A stretch of DNA of 64,000 nucleotides from Knufia peltigerae (taxonomy: Eukaryota; Ascomycota; Eurotiomycetes; Chaetothyriales; Trichomeriaceae): positions 1 to 64,000 of the forward strand of contig JAPDRN010000105.1 in NCBI GenBank assembly GCA_030247855.1, read 5' to 3'. The position numbers and the translations under genes were made by a program. Shown piece after piece: positions 10,472-21,670 of this stretch (its first letter is position 1; each line of letters opens with the position of its first letter). A model generated the notes under the pieces. That model saw only the letters and a list, made by a program, of their open reading frames with translations. It made no database searches and was not told where the DNA came from.

Positions 10472-11764
10472 TCATCGCCGCCTCTGCCGCCAGAACAGGA
10501 CCGCCAGACAAGCAGAAGCAGCAACGTACATGAAGCCCGCAAACAATTGTGCGCCGAGATAGCTTCCGGTCCTGGCCACCATTATCTGAGCGATTGGCTC
10601 GGAAAATGTCGCCGGTATAATGATGCTCAGCCATACCGCGTTCATTCCCGCCGGCATTTTCTCTAAGCCCAAGACTTCCGCCACCAAGGGAGCGATGGTC
10701 GCCCAAAAATTTCCCGCCACGGTACCCTCACTCAGGGCAAAGAAAATCAGTACCCCGTAGTTTGTGGCCGCATTCCAGACCGCTAGGGTGATGGCGCCGG
10801 CCAAGAAAGTGGCGACGCCGGCCATCTTGATCCGACCGATAGTGTCACTGAAGTAGCCGATCAGGGGCCGGCCGACAGCTTGTCCCAAATTGAACAAGCC
10901 GGCGATCAGTGACGCTTGGGACGATGTGAGTCCGATGTGGACACCATAGGCTGCCAGACTGAAGATCAAGATAAAGTATCCAAAGATGGTGAAGCAGCTG
11001 AACCCGATCAGAAGATTGAAGTCGGCCCTTTTAAAGAGTGGCACTTCCAGAGCAGCTTTCCGAAAGCTGACTTTCGTCGGTTCACGACGATCTCTGATCA
11101 AGAGCACGCACGATACGTTGACGGCGAAGGCGAGGACGCCCAGGATCCGAAACGCCCATACGAGTCCTAGCTGTCGTATGAGTGCTTCGGCCACCAGTGA
11201 GTACATCAGACCCCCTAGGCCTGCTCCGGATACAGAGATACCACTGGCGAGCGACCTCTTCGTCGTGAACCACTGCGGCACGACCGCGGTCGTGGGAATG
11301 AACATCATGCCGAGTCCCATACCGAAGAGGAGTCCCTGAGTGAGGAATAGATGCCAGATTTGCGTGGCCAGGCTGGCGCAGAATAGGCTGGCTGTTTCGA
11401 AGATGACTCCGATGAACATGGTCTTTCGAATGCCGTAGCGCTGTGTTGCGATCGTGGCGATGGGGGACACTAGGAAGGTCATGGTCAGACTCAAAGAGCC
11501 TACAAAACTGTACTCGAGTCGCGTTGCGCCCTTGAATACTTGGTGGTCGAGGTAGTACGCCAAGAATACGGCGTATGCCGAGCTGAACCCCCAGGAGTGT
11601 GCGTTGACAACAGCAGCAGCAACGGTGCACACCCATCCGTAGCCACCATTGGGTGGTTTGTTGCGCTCTTCTAGTGCCGTCGAAGTTGCTTCCTCGACAG
11701 CGTCTTGTTTCTCCGATGCTGGGGACTGAGCTAAGTCACCTTGGGCACAGTTGGAGGCAGCCAT
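10472..11764 (-). CDS. MFS monocarboxylate transporter-like protein (MCT family)
   Basis: 430 aa in a single exon. The family signature at the start of span 1 is present, NGGYGWVCTVAAAVVN at residues ~36-51, preceded by a short hydrophilic cytoplasmic tail as in fungal Mch proteins. Later landmarks: the conserved loop RYGIRKTMFIGV, LLFGMGLGMMFIPTTAVVPQWF and GRPLIGYFSDTIGR. The family moves monocarboxylates in animals; fungal members are mostly orphans, and some sit in metabolite clusters or act in riboflavin or organic-acid uptake. Start: the frame is open a further 13 codons but only to a TTG, so the ATG at 11764 is used. It shares the ~950-bp intergenic region with the divergent permease at 12715, suggesting co-regulation (inference). 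Confidence 0.88.
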   Translation of the reverse strand: MAASNCAQGDLAQSPASEKQDAVEEATSTALEERNKPPNGGYGWVCTVAAAVVNAHSWGFSSAYAVFLAYYLDHQVFKGATRLEYSFVGSLSLTMTFLVSPIATIATQRYGIRKTMFIGVIFETASLFCASLATQIWHLFLTQGLLFGMGLGMMFIPTTAVVPQWFTTKRSLASGISVSGAGLGGLMYSLVAEALIRQLGLVWAFRILGVLAFAVNVSCVLLIRDRREPTKVSFRKAALEVPLFKRADFNLLIGFSCFTIFGYFILIFSLAAYGVHIGLTSSQASLIAGLFNLGQAVGRPLIGYFSDTIGRIKMAGVATFLAGAITLAVWNAATNYGVLIFFALSEGTVAGNFWATIAPLVAEVLGLEKMPAGMNAVWLSIIIPATFSEPIAQIMVARTGSYLGAQLFAGFMYVAASACLAVLFWRQRRR

Positions 11765-12714
11765 AATCAGGGTGAACCAGTTTGTCGGCCATCGGGAGCG
11801 CAAATTGCTGTGAATATATCGATAATCAGCAACAGCTGGCTAGAGAGACGTTGACAAAGTATCACTTCGCGAATACTGTACACCGTGTGACTACATCGTA
11901 ACATACCAGGACAGTTCAATCGGACCTACGGATCATTATCGCACTGATATGATGAACCTCGGCGCGTTTGACGGTAACTCTCGAGAGCGGAGACTCCTCT
12001 TCATGACGGTCAAAAGTCATCGCCTCCGCTTTCAGTCAACCTCGCGTGCAGAAATCTAGCCGAGACAGGACTATGTCCCGACACACTACTCGAGCCCTAG
12101 CAATAGGATCAAGGTTTCATGAGGCTTCGATCGCGTAAGCTGTGACTCAGACACAAAGCCTAAGTAACTGCCTAGATCTCTCGGCGGGTATTGGATCTCG
12201 AGGATAATGCCGCTCGCTCTTGAATGTGAGTGATAGCCTTGAGCCGATCACAGGGCTAGCTGTTTAGATTAAGATAGCGACAGCCATGCTTCGTCCTCTC
12301 GTAGACGCGATCTCGAGCTGGTCCACACTTTAACACCAACTGCTACACAAGACCACGAATAACAGAAGATGAACAATCCCACTTCATTGTTAGAGCTAGC
12401 TAATGTGGTACAATAGCGGCCTTTAGAAGTAGATCGCGATCCCGGAACGTTCGCCTGAACAACCCCACGTTGATAGCTGGCGGTGTTGATCTAGACGAAC
12501 TAAGCTATTCTCCTCAGTTCGTTCTCTTTTTATACAGCTTTCAAAGGGACCCCACGATAGTAGAAATTCTTGGGGTTTCAGTATAAAGAGAGTCGTCAAT
12601 GCAAACATCCTGGTCAGCAGGATCACCATCCTGTTCCGTTCTCTCTATTGTGACATTTGACGATCTGTTTTGTCCCAGCTCCTTTCCTCCAAGCCATCCT
12701 ACACCGTGGAGAGC
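11765..12714. promoter_or_regulatory. Divergent promoter region between two transporters
   Basis: 950 bp between the starts of the monocarboxylate-type gene (-) and the Dal5-family permease (+). No gene. It must contain both promoters; I did not find a convincing paired CGG operator. Confidence 0.45.
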
Positions 12715-14474
12715 ATGAATACTCGAAACTCTATTACCATGGATGACCCGAAAGAAGACGCGGTCCTCGAGCAAGAAGACGTCGACCAGGTCCGACTATT
12801 TGCCCTGACCCAGGAAGAATTGGTGATCGAGAGGAAGTTGCGCCGGAAGATCGACCTCATCATCCTACCGATGGTGGTAGTCGTCTATATCATGAATTAC
12901 ATTGACCGGTAAAGTCTCTCTGGATTGTGGTACCAAAGCATAGAAGCTCACGCCTGCTTGGCCCCAAGAAACAACTATGCAGCCAGTCGCCTGCAAGGTC
13001 TCGAAAAGGACTTGAATCTCACCGGAGACCAGTATCAAGTTGGGCTGAGCGTCTTCTTCGTTTCCTATGTAAGTGTGAATATCGCCATCTACCCTCAAAT
13101 TTCAATCTTGACTCCAATGCCAGGTGCTAGCGCAAATCCCTTCCAATCTCCTGCTCAACTACAGCGGCCGTCCGTCATGGGTCCTGGGACTCTTTACCAT
13201 CGGGTGGGGTCTCGTTTCTGCTCTGACCAGCCAAGTGAAGGGATATGCAGGAATTGTGGCGGCGCGGTTCTTCCTCGGAGCTCTTGGTGAGTTACCCATT
13301 GTATGCACAAAGAGTTCAACAGCCTAGGTCGCTCACCCACCTTCCCGCAAAGCGTACTCTCGGGCAAGAATGACAAGTACTGAGCATTTTTTTAGAGGCC
13401 CCATTCTTCCCTGGTGTACTCTTCTACTTGAGTAAATGGTATACCAGAAGAGAGATCTCTCTGAGAATGGCCATCTTCTACGCTGGTTCAACTATTTCCG
13501 GCGCCTTCGGGAGCCTCATCGCATCAGCCATCCTTGACGCTCTTAATGGCAGTCACGGTATGTCTGCCTGGCAGTGGCTCTACATCATCGAAGGTGCTAT
13601 TACCATATCTCTTGGCATCTTGCTTATCGTTGTTCTCCCCGATTTTCCGGAAACGTGGCGCCTTCTTACTCCCGAGGCTAAAGCCGTGGCGGTCCGTCGC
13701 TTGACCTTGGATGCCGCGGACGCGGATGTGGATGAGAAAGGGTTTCAGCACCAGATTCGTGGCATGAAACTTGCTTTATCTGACCCCAAAGTCTATCTCT
13801 TCGCCATCATGTATCATGTTTCGACGGCCGCAGGAGGCTTCCAGAACTTCTTCCCATCTCTTACCGCAACACTAGGATATAGTCACACGGTGTCGCTACT
13901 ACTGGTGGCACCCCCGTATATCCTCGTTACCCTTCTTTCATTCGTTCATGGCTGGGTTTCCGACCGGGTCGGTAACCGTTACTGGTTCTATATGTACCCG
14001 ATACCCTTGATGGCCAGCGGCGCCGTTATTTTCATGACCACTCACAATTTTGGAGCACGATACGCCGGACTCTTCTTGATGACTCTCATTTGGCTCAAGA
14101 CCGCCACGTCATATGCGTGGATTAGCAGCTCCGTCCCGCGTCCACCTGCAAAGCGCTCCGTGGCTATGGCTTTTGTCAACGCCTTTGGCAACGCGGCCAG
14201 TATCTGGACCCCATACACATACTACAGTAGCCAGGGGGGAAACTACCCCGTGGCAATGGGAGTCATCATCGGATGTGCGTTGTCGGCCGGTGTCTGCGCC
14301 ACCATTCTCCGGTTCATGCTCGTGAGGGAGAACAAGGAGTTCGCTAGATTGGGCGAGGAGACTACACAGTTGACTGCGACACAAAGGAAGAGACTCGAAA
14401 AGACTGCCCAGGACGCAGGGGTGGACACTGAAACCGCCAGAGCAATGCAGAAGGACTTTAGGTACATGCTCTAA
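12715..14474 (+). CDS. Allantoate permease-family MFS transporter (ACS/Dal5-like)
   Basis: Anion:cation symporter family, plasma membrane; members import allantoate, nicotinate, biotin, or sugar acids such as galactonate. Exons 12715-12908, 12969-13068, 13124-13286, 13396-14474; 511 aa. Landmarks: LRRKIDLIILPMVVVVYIMN then YIDRNNYAASRLQG (span 1, joined across intron 1), RFFLGALEAPFFPGVLFYLS (joined across intron 3), SKWYTRREISLRMAIFYAG, WRLLTPEAKAVAVRRL in the central loop and a C-terminal hydrophilic tail. The introns (60, 55 and 109 nt) are required to connect the frame. It lies next to a galactonate-dehydratase-like enzyme, so a sugar-acid substrate is an attractive inference. Start ATG 12715; a second ATG eight codons later is also possible. 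Confidence 0.9.
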
Positions 14475-15201
14475 CTTGGCATCTGGGTTTAAATCTAGGG
14501 AGAGCTAGTTGTGTTCGCATTGAAGGATGATGAAGGGGAGATTTTATTTCCTCGACGCTTGAAATGGACTTGGGAAGTTTCCTCCTAGATACTTTGCTAC
14601 ATCACACTCTGGAGCTGCTTCCCGGCATCATAAATAGCAACGAAGTTGGTGTCGGACATAGATCAGCCCCTGATGCCGCTATTTATCCACGATGAGATGA
14701 TGTCTTTTTCATATAATGTGAATAACAGCCAGCATCATGCGTAGAACCAAAGGCCACTGTGTTCATACGGAGTCTTGTTTGACCACGAAGCCACCCCCTG
14801 AAGTAACTGATTGTGGCTATATCCAAACATTCTCTACAGTTATCGAAGTGGACATGGAGAAGCGCGAAATGGAGTGCATGATGATTTTGAGCATCGAACC
14901 CATTCTCAATCTTCATTAACTGGAGTATCCAGTCGAATACGTCTAGGGTCGGACACTGGAGCCTCTTTGTTACTCTAGACATGAACTTATTGTAATTTCG
15001 CGAAGATAATTTTACTTTAGACTGCTGAGCACTGCTCTCATGAGTCTAGTAGGAACTGAGAGAACAAAAGGACCGGCAGTGTAGTGATTCTTATTATACA
15101 CCTAGCTGCGGACAAGAACTGCCTACCGGGGCTGAAACGTACATGATTTCGCGTGCAGTGTAATTCTCCCCGATAATAGACGATGTCTGCGCGTGAGAGG
15201 T
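14475..15201. other. Convergent 3' region
   Basis: 727 bp between the 3' ends of the permease (+) and the enolase-superfamily enzyme (-). No gene seen. Confidence 0.4.
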
Positions 15202-16404
15202 TTACTCAATCGTATGGACAAGGTAGCTCCTACATACCTCGTCGTTGAGTTCCTGACCTAGTCCAGGAGCATCTGGGACTTCGAATTTGCCATTCTTGGG
15301 TTGATAATCGTTGACACAGAGCTCACGAACGCACTGCTTTAGCGCCCAAGTGTGATGTTCGTGGATGAGGAAATTGGGGATGACAGCCTCAATCTGCAGT
15401 GCTGCTGCTGTCGATACCGGTCCGCCACAGACGTGAATCTGGACCGTTGCGTCGTACAGGTTTGCCATGTCACAGACCTTCTTACATTCGGTAATGCCAC
15501 CAACGAGACAGACGTCGGGCTGGACAACGCCCAACGCCTGGTTCTCTAAGAGATCACGGAAGCCCCATCTTGTGTAAGAACGCTCACCCGTCGCGACGGG
15601 AATCCTTGTGTGCTCAGAGACCTTTTTCAGAGACTTTGTGTTGAGGGGATTCGTCGGCTCCTCGTAGTAGAAGATGTCGTACGGCTCGATGGCTTTGGCG
15701 AACTGCATGGCGGAGTTTGTACCAAGCAAAGAATGAATTTCGCAGATGATGCTGACATCAGGCCCGACGGCCTCGCGAATGGCACGGATCCGAGCGGCAC
15801 CCATCTCAACTTCGTGGTTGTATAGCAGGCCGAAACGGTGCTGTTTGAGACTGGCCCGGTACCCTCTATAGCCGTCCGCTCCAACTTGGAGAGGGTCGAC
15901 CTTGAGGGAGTCGTAGCCCTCAGCTAAAGCCGCCTTGGCCGCGGCTGCATAATGCTCGGGGTCGGTGCCCATGAAGTGCTTGTCGCCCCAGCCGAATTGA
16001 ATTTGACTCGCGTAGGTGCGCAAGTTGTCGTTGGTCTTACCGCCCAGTAGCTGCCAGATGGGGGCGTTAAGCTTCTTTCCGCGAATGTCCCACAGAGCAA
16101 TATCATAAGCGCTGATGCCGCCATAGACAACAGGGCCACCTCCCATGCCCCAGTACGTGCGGCGGAATAGCTTTTCCCAGCAGTCTTCGACATTCATGGG
16201 GTCACTGCCTATGACAAAGGGCGCAAAGTCGCGTAGGATACCCACTGCACCTTTGGCCGCCGAGCCATAGGCGAGGCCAACCTCTCCGAGTCCTGTAATA
16301 CCCTCATCAGTGTGCACCCTCAGTAACACCGGATTGAACTGTGGGCCCTGAGGATCATTCTTGGTGACATGACAATCAAAGATTTCGACTCTGGTGACCT
16401 TCAT
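15202..16404 (-). CDS. Mandelate racemase/galactonate dehydratase-like enzyme
   Basis: 400 aa, single exon; enolase superfamily (N-terminal capping domain plus TIM barrel). Members abstract the proton alpha to a carboxylate and, in the dehydratase branch, eliminate water from sugar acids such as galactonate or gluconate. Catalytic positions are intact: LKVD at K168/D170; metal ligands E222 (CEIH, with H224), E248 or E249 (YEEP) and E274 (TGERSY); and the Asp-His dyad D297 (QPDV) with H324 (IHVCGGP), 27 residues apart as in mandelate racemase. Use of Glu rather than Asp for the first ligand, together with H224, resembles DgoD-type enzymes. Mg2+-dependent and cytosolic. Neighbours (permease and Zn2Cys6 factor) fit an uptake-and-degradation module; the exact substrate is not readable. 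Confidence 0.9.
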   Translation of the reverse strand: MKVTRVEIFDCHVTKNDPQGPQFNPVLLRVHTDEGITGLGEVGLAYGSAAKGAVGILRDFAPFVIGSDPMNVEDCWEKLFRRTYWGMGGGPVVYGGISAYDIALWDIRGKKLNAPIWQLLGGKTNDNLRTYASQIQFGWGDKHFMGTDPEHYAAAAKAALAEGYDSLKVDPLQVGADGYRGYRASLKQHRFGLLYNHEVEMGAARIRAIREAVGPDVSIICEIHSLLGTNSAMQFAKAIEPYDIFYYEEPTNPLNTKSLKKVSEHTRIPVATGERSYTRWGFRDLLENQALGVVQPDVCLVGGITECKKVCDMANLYDATVQIHVCGGPVSTAAALQIEAVIPNFLIHEHHTWALKQCVRELCVNDYQPKNGKFEVPDAPGLGQELNDEVCRSYLVHTIE

Positions 16405-17224
16405 GGTGTTGTCTCAGTCAAGCAAACGGACGGGCGGATAGATGAGAAATTGAAAGGATCAACTCAAGTGCTTTCTGTGCCTGGGACAACAATGGTGGTA
16501 GCGGCAAGGTCTGCCTTACAAGTTCCAGCACCATGAATTTATACAAGATATTATACATTTCAACCATTACTCTTTCACGAGTGGCAGGTATCATATCATC
16601 ACGAAGCGGGCTGATCGAGTGGGGTACCCGAACCAGAAGCCGGGGCACGTCTGAATGATCATCCTGTGATCTGCATGTCCTCACTGCTACAGTACTTGTC
16701 GTGAGTTTGGCATCTCCACAGCGCAGTACAGATTTGGACACCGCTCTGTGCATGGGCCGGGAGCAACTGGAGAGACGTGGGGAAGCGTGACTACATGCGC
16801 CAGCGTAGATATCCGGTCGGCAGAAAGTATCATTGGGCACTCCATGAGCACAGAGTAAACCCCTTGTAGATCGGGGTCTTTCCCATTAATCCTCTGAAAT
16901 CCCCGTGTCGGTCCCTTTTCCTCTTCTTTTCAACCCAGAACAGCCCTTTCACGGAGTTAGGCCAATAATCTGTCGAAGAACACTAACCTTGTGTTGGTTG
17001 GCGCAGTTGCCACGGTACCCTGGCCGGCCCTTTTTATCATCTCGGCAGCCTCTGATTTGCGCTTATTACGGTATTTTTGTTTGTAATCCCTTAGCTATTA
17101 GCGATGACACTCCTGCTGTAGCTGAGTGAGGTACGGCCACCTTCCTTCCTTCCCAGTTCCTAGGCCGTCATTCCGAACAGCCGAATGCTGGCCAAACGAA
17201 AGGCCGCTGAATTCCCACTTCTGA
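16405..17224. promoter_or_regulatory. Divergent promoter: dehydratase / Zn2Cys6 factor
   Basis: 820 bp between the divergent start codons. A 140-codon minus frame (16418-16840) has no motif and is not called. TATA-like TATAAATTC reads towards the dehydratase about 130 bp before its ATG (reverse complement of ~16532-16540). The head-to-head arrangement suggests the factor controls the enzyme (inference). Confidence 0.45.
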
Positions 17225-20176
17225 ATGTCTAGTCGAAATCGCTCTCAGTCGTTACTGCGACAGAACCGCCCCAGTGTACAGCACGCATCACCAGTCATGC
17301 CACCTTCTTCTCTCAAGTCACCCTTTTTGTATGCTGATAGCGCGTGCGAAGGTCTTAATGCCATGGACTCTGCTGCCATGATCGCGGTGGAAACCAGGTC
17401 CCGGCAACAATCACAGTCGAAATTGTCCCCGATGCTGTCGACACTAGGACGACATACAGAACATGATGGTGAATTGCTCCTCCAAAAAGGCTTGCAATAT
17501 GGCCAATATGAGCAGATGCGCCAGTGCCAGCATCATCAACAGCACCTGAACCAAAAGCAAAAACAAAAATCAGTTCCGTGTCACGAAATTGAACGGCAAC
17601 CGTCCCCCCACAACTCAACCCCCCATCGCACGGCATGCCTCAATTGTCGGGCGGCGAGACAGCGATGCAACCGAAAGTCCCCCTGGTAGGTACCTCTACC
17701 TATTTAACTGGGTTCTGGACGTGACTAAGTCCTAGCTCGCGCTGCGTGTCCCTACGACGAATCTGTCGCTGGCCGCCAGAGAGTAATCGCGGTCGAAAGC
17801 GGGGGAGTACCAAGTGAGATAGGCCCTTACCATATACAACATGGCCCAAAAGATGCGTAAGCTCACTCTTCTCTTCTCACGGCGCTAGTAAACCGGACAC
17901 GGTGAAGAAGCTCTTGTCGAGAATTGCTGAAAGCACCGTCGGCGAAGAGGTGGTTGCAGCAATACTAGAATCCGCGCTACCTAGTTCCACGGTATCGACC
18001 GCATGCGCCACGACGGCGCCAGCTCGCCCCGGGGCCTTTCGTCGTACATTGGTGCACTCTGGACCACCCGGTATTGCTAGCCAGCAGGTTTGTGACCAGC
18101 CTCGAGAAGCTTTTCTTCCGCCATCTAACCAGGCGGTTGCCGAGTTGGAACTGCATTGCTCACTGATCTCGCCAATGGACGCCTTGGCGACCGCCGTTGC
18201 GACCTATGCAAGCCGTCCTCACGAGGGTGGCAGGACTCACGGCAGGCCCCATTTTCACCACGGACTCATTCAGGGCGAAAGTATCGATCCAATTGACGCG
18301 CGAGTGAGCAGATATTTCGGTTCGTAATGCCAAACACTTATAGATCTCACGATGCCTGACCACCACAGCGTCCCGGAAGACTGACCAAACCGACTGGAAA
18401 GTGTTGGCCAGTCAATCGCCAGGTAGTATTTTGAAGCTACAGCCCGCTGCCTGCGATGCTCTCACAGCGGGACTGATAGACCACTCCGATGTGGAACTCT
18501 ATTTCCATCAGTACGCCGCATCCGAAAGCAAAAACATGGTTGGAATGATCTGACCATCGTGGTGGATCTTGGCCCAGCCCTGTTTGAGCTTCTTTTGACG
18601 ACTAAGCTGACCGCGGGTAATGATGCACAGGTTCTTCGTAGTTCGCAACCCCTTCGTCGGATTGCTTGACCCGAGTTTACATACACCTGACTTTGTATAT
18701 TCGACGTCCTTCACCCTCTTCTCCGTTGTATGTGCTCTTGGCTGTGCTGTTTCAGGGCGCCCGCGCGACCACTTCCTCTATCCTAGTCTATTGGCTTTCG
18801 CCGAAGAAACCATGAAATGGTCTATTGCTACCGCAATCAGGTCACTCGAAGTGGTTCAAGCCATCATCCTGATGCAATATTGGGCTCCACTCTGCGAGAA
18901 GCAGGGGGATGATCCTTCTTGGCTACGACTAAGTCATGTAAGAATTTCACAACGGGCAGAGATAACTCATGTGCTGACACCCGGACTCAAATAGGCCATA
19001 CAGTTGGCCAAGGAGATTGGAATAGACAAACCGGATTGCATTGCCAGAGAGGTCAAATCTTTGTGTCATGGCAAGACAGAGGAGCAAACAAAGCGCCGTC
19101 TTCGAAACTTCGAAAGAACATGGTTCCATACTTTCATCACCGAGAAGAGTGTTGGCATGATCACTGGACGAAATTCATGCGTCTCCTGGAGGCAAATACC
19201 GCTGCGTGTGGATGACTGGTGGCGGCAACCAACGGCGACTGTCCATGACCGACTCATATCTGGCGTCGCAGAGATGAGACGGCTTCTGGTGCGCAACTCT
19301 TACCACGCTCTCCCCAATTATCCCTCGCTAACGTAGTTGATGTCTGTAGGTCAACCTGCTAGAGCAAGGAAAACGTGCGGAAGATCACCTAGCTTCCATT
19401 ATGGAATGGCATTCACATGCTCTCTCCCAATTGAAAGAGTTACAGTCCTCTCGTTGCGCTTCGGACGATCTACCATCGGCGGATTGTCTCCCGGTGATGG
19501 CCTTTTACATGAACCACAGTATCCTGGTCATCAACGCTCAGGCATTAAAAGGTCTTTCGGCCGCCAAGGAGTCTGAAAGAGGCAACGAAATCGTAGACGT
19601 GTCGCGGCAAACACTTGAAGCCGCCGATGTATTGCTGGGATACGTCTTTTCAGAACGGGTTTTCCTCGATCGTCTAGCTGGTCTGCATAACAATCAATTC
19701 CTCATGGTCTGTCACTCGGCCATCGAGATCCTGCAGGTAAAGTTTCTCTTCTTATTCTGGAGCCAGCCAGTGCAGCAGCCTTGCTGATATAAACCCACTT
19801 CCAGGCCAGAAACGGCGGAGGACTCACTCCCACTGATGTCCAACCCGCGGTCTTCAAGATCCGCGCCATTCTCGAGCATATGGAGGCTGTCGGTCCTGAC
19901 CTGCCTTCAACCTCGGCGATCCATCTGTACACCAGTCTATTGAAATTCGTGGCGAAACGACTGGACATGACGCACTCCACGCCCCCTGATAGGGGTAGCA
20001 TAGGTGGCATCTCCCAGGCGTGGGAAGGCGGGTGGAAACCGACCGAATTCAGCGCTTATGACTGTGTGAGTTGGGCTGACTTGGGCCTCTTCGCACCCGA
20101 ACAGCCTCTGTTTTTTCACAGTAACCTAGAGGGGACCCACCCTTTTGATTACAACAGCTATTCTGTGATGTTTTAA
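17225..20176 (+). CDS. Large Zn2Cys6 transcription factor
   Basis: Nuclear regulator, 823 aa in the chosen model. Exons 17225-17685, 17736-17813, 17889-18319, 18369-18510, 18631-18937, 18995-19288, 19350-19736, 19805-20176. A long Gln/His/Ser-rich N-terminus precedes the zinc cluster C138-x2-C141-x6-C148-x5-C154-x2-C157-x6-C164; C154 exists only after splicing intron 17686-17735 and is followed by basic RGRKRGS. The central regulatory domain is visible: VELYFHQFFVVRNPFVGLLD (joined over intron 18511-18630), FTLFSVVCALGCA, WLRLSHAIQLAKEIGID and ERTWFHTFITEKS, resembling PrtT-like protease regulators. The C-terminus contains EGGWKPTEFSAYDCVSWAD. One splice is ambiguous: 18304-18343 can replace 18320-18368 with the same frame outcome. 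Divergent from the dehydratase, a likely target. Confidence 0.85.
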
Positions 20177-21670
20177 ACGGAGAGAGTTCAGACAAGGAGG
20201 GGCTTGGTCCAAGGCCGGTGATCCTCGTAGTTTCCAGATACGTGGATGTTCCAAACCCACCTATCCCATCTATATCTCACTGTCGGCCGCATCAAAAGGC
20301 GCATGTTGGACTTTGTACGTCCTCTCTATGATTGGATCAGACTTTCACACCCGCCATCCAGGCTCCGTGGGGTGATTTCTCTTGCAGATCGATCTAGCCT
20401 AGTCAGAGCGCCTTCTGAGAAAGCATCAGGCTGAAGTCCGCATGTGTGATCTTACCAGTCACTGTTTTGCGACGAGAGACATCCAAGCCCCGGTGATCTT
20501 ACCAAATTCCTTCGAATAGCTCTCAATGACGATCTGAGCCTTGTCTGAGTGTGCCTTGAGAAGCCATGTGGCCTGGCTAAAGTAGGGAGGCCTGTCCGGA
20601 GAGATTCAAAAAGAATCACTACCTGCAAAGTATCGACTTCTTGTCATTATGGCTCAGGTCAGCGAAGTACTCCACGACGGCACCTGATTCTCACAGGACA
20701 ATCTGGGTTTTCGGATGCTCGATGGTTGGCAGGGAGGCTTTGAAGATGGTCATCGCATACGGTCGTTGCTGGAAGGCAGCGAAACTGAACCTCCGGGAGT
20801 CATATGGACTAGTAGCTCTTCAGTAATCATAGCCATATTCTATGGGTACGGGCCGATAGCGTTTGATCATAGAACAACGAGCTACACGTATGCTTTCTCA
20901 TACCAAATAGCGACTGAAAATGTAGAAAGCTGGTATTTGACAGTTCTGGTACGACTTAATGAGATAGGAATCCTAACATAGACGCTCTGTTTTTCAAACC
21001 CTCCTGGCTCAACGTCCAACCCGGCCCACGTGGGAGGAAAGCGGCTAGGCTTACCCACGCGAGGGCACAGAATTGAATGACATGATAGGTGGTTAGCGGA
21101 TAGGGCAGTGCTGTAGTGGTTTGATTCGTCAGCTGTCTTGGGAAAAGCAAAGCAAAGCATGTTCGTTGAGAGGCTCTTCTATACGAGAGTCTATGTCCGG
21201 TAGTCGATACTTCATTCTTGACTGTACCATATTGATGTAGATATCTGACGAATTGGTTTGAAGATCATAAGGAACAGGCTAACGAGTCAGATCAGCCGAA
21301 GAGAGGTGGGAGCCCAAGACCCTGATGTCCCTTCGCCAAACTTTGGATCAAAAAAGGGTCTGCTCGCGCGACATTTTGCGGCGACATTTTGCGGTGACAT
21401 TTTGTAGGCACCAAAGGAAATCCCGCGAAAAGGGCGCCACCAAAACCATACTAGAATTTAGATGTGTCCAATCATCGTGCAGTTCTCAGGCGGCGGACCA
21501 GACCTCCGGCCTAACTTGAACAAACTTGAAGATCTTTTCTGTTTGGAGTGTTGTCAAAGATTACTCCGGTACTGGCCGGCATCATCCCCGCCAGTCGGGA
21601 CTTTGTGGACGACAAGGCTTGCTGTGGGAGAAAGGGATACCTTTTTGGTCAAGCGTAGATTTTGTATATC
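20177..21670. other. Intergenic region upstream of the PLP enzyme
   Basis: About 1.5 kb. No frame with motifs on either strand. It contains a 13-bp unit repeated three times in tandem at 21370-21408, about 260 bp before the next ATG. Confidence 0.4.
21370..21408. repeat. Three tandem copies of a 13-bp unit
   Basis: Units GACATTTTGCGGC, GACATTTTGCGGT and GACATTTTGTAGG follow each other directly. The short direct repeat lies in the 5' flank of the ACC-synthase-like gene and could bind a regulator or be simple slippage; no function is shown. Confidence 0.8.

Noticed and set aside
16418..16840. 140-codon minus-strand frame upstream of the dehydratase
   Set aside because: Lies in a divergent promoter, low-complexity composition, no family resemblance.
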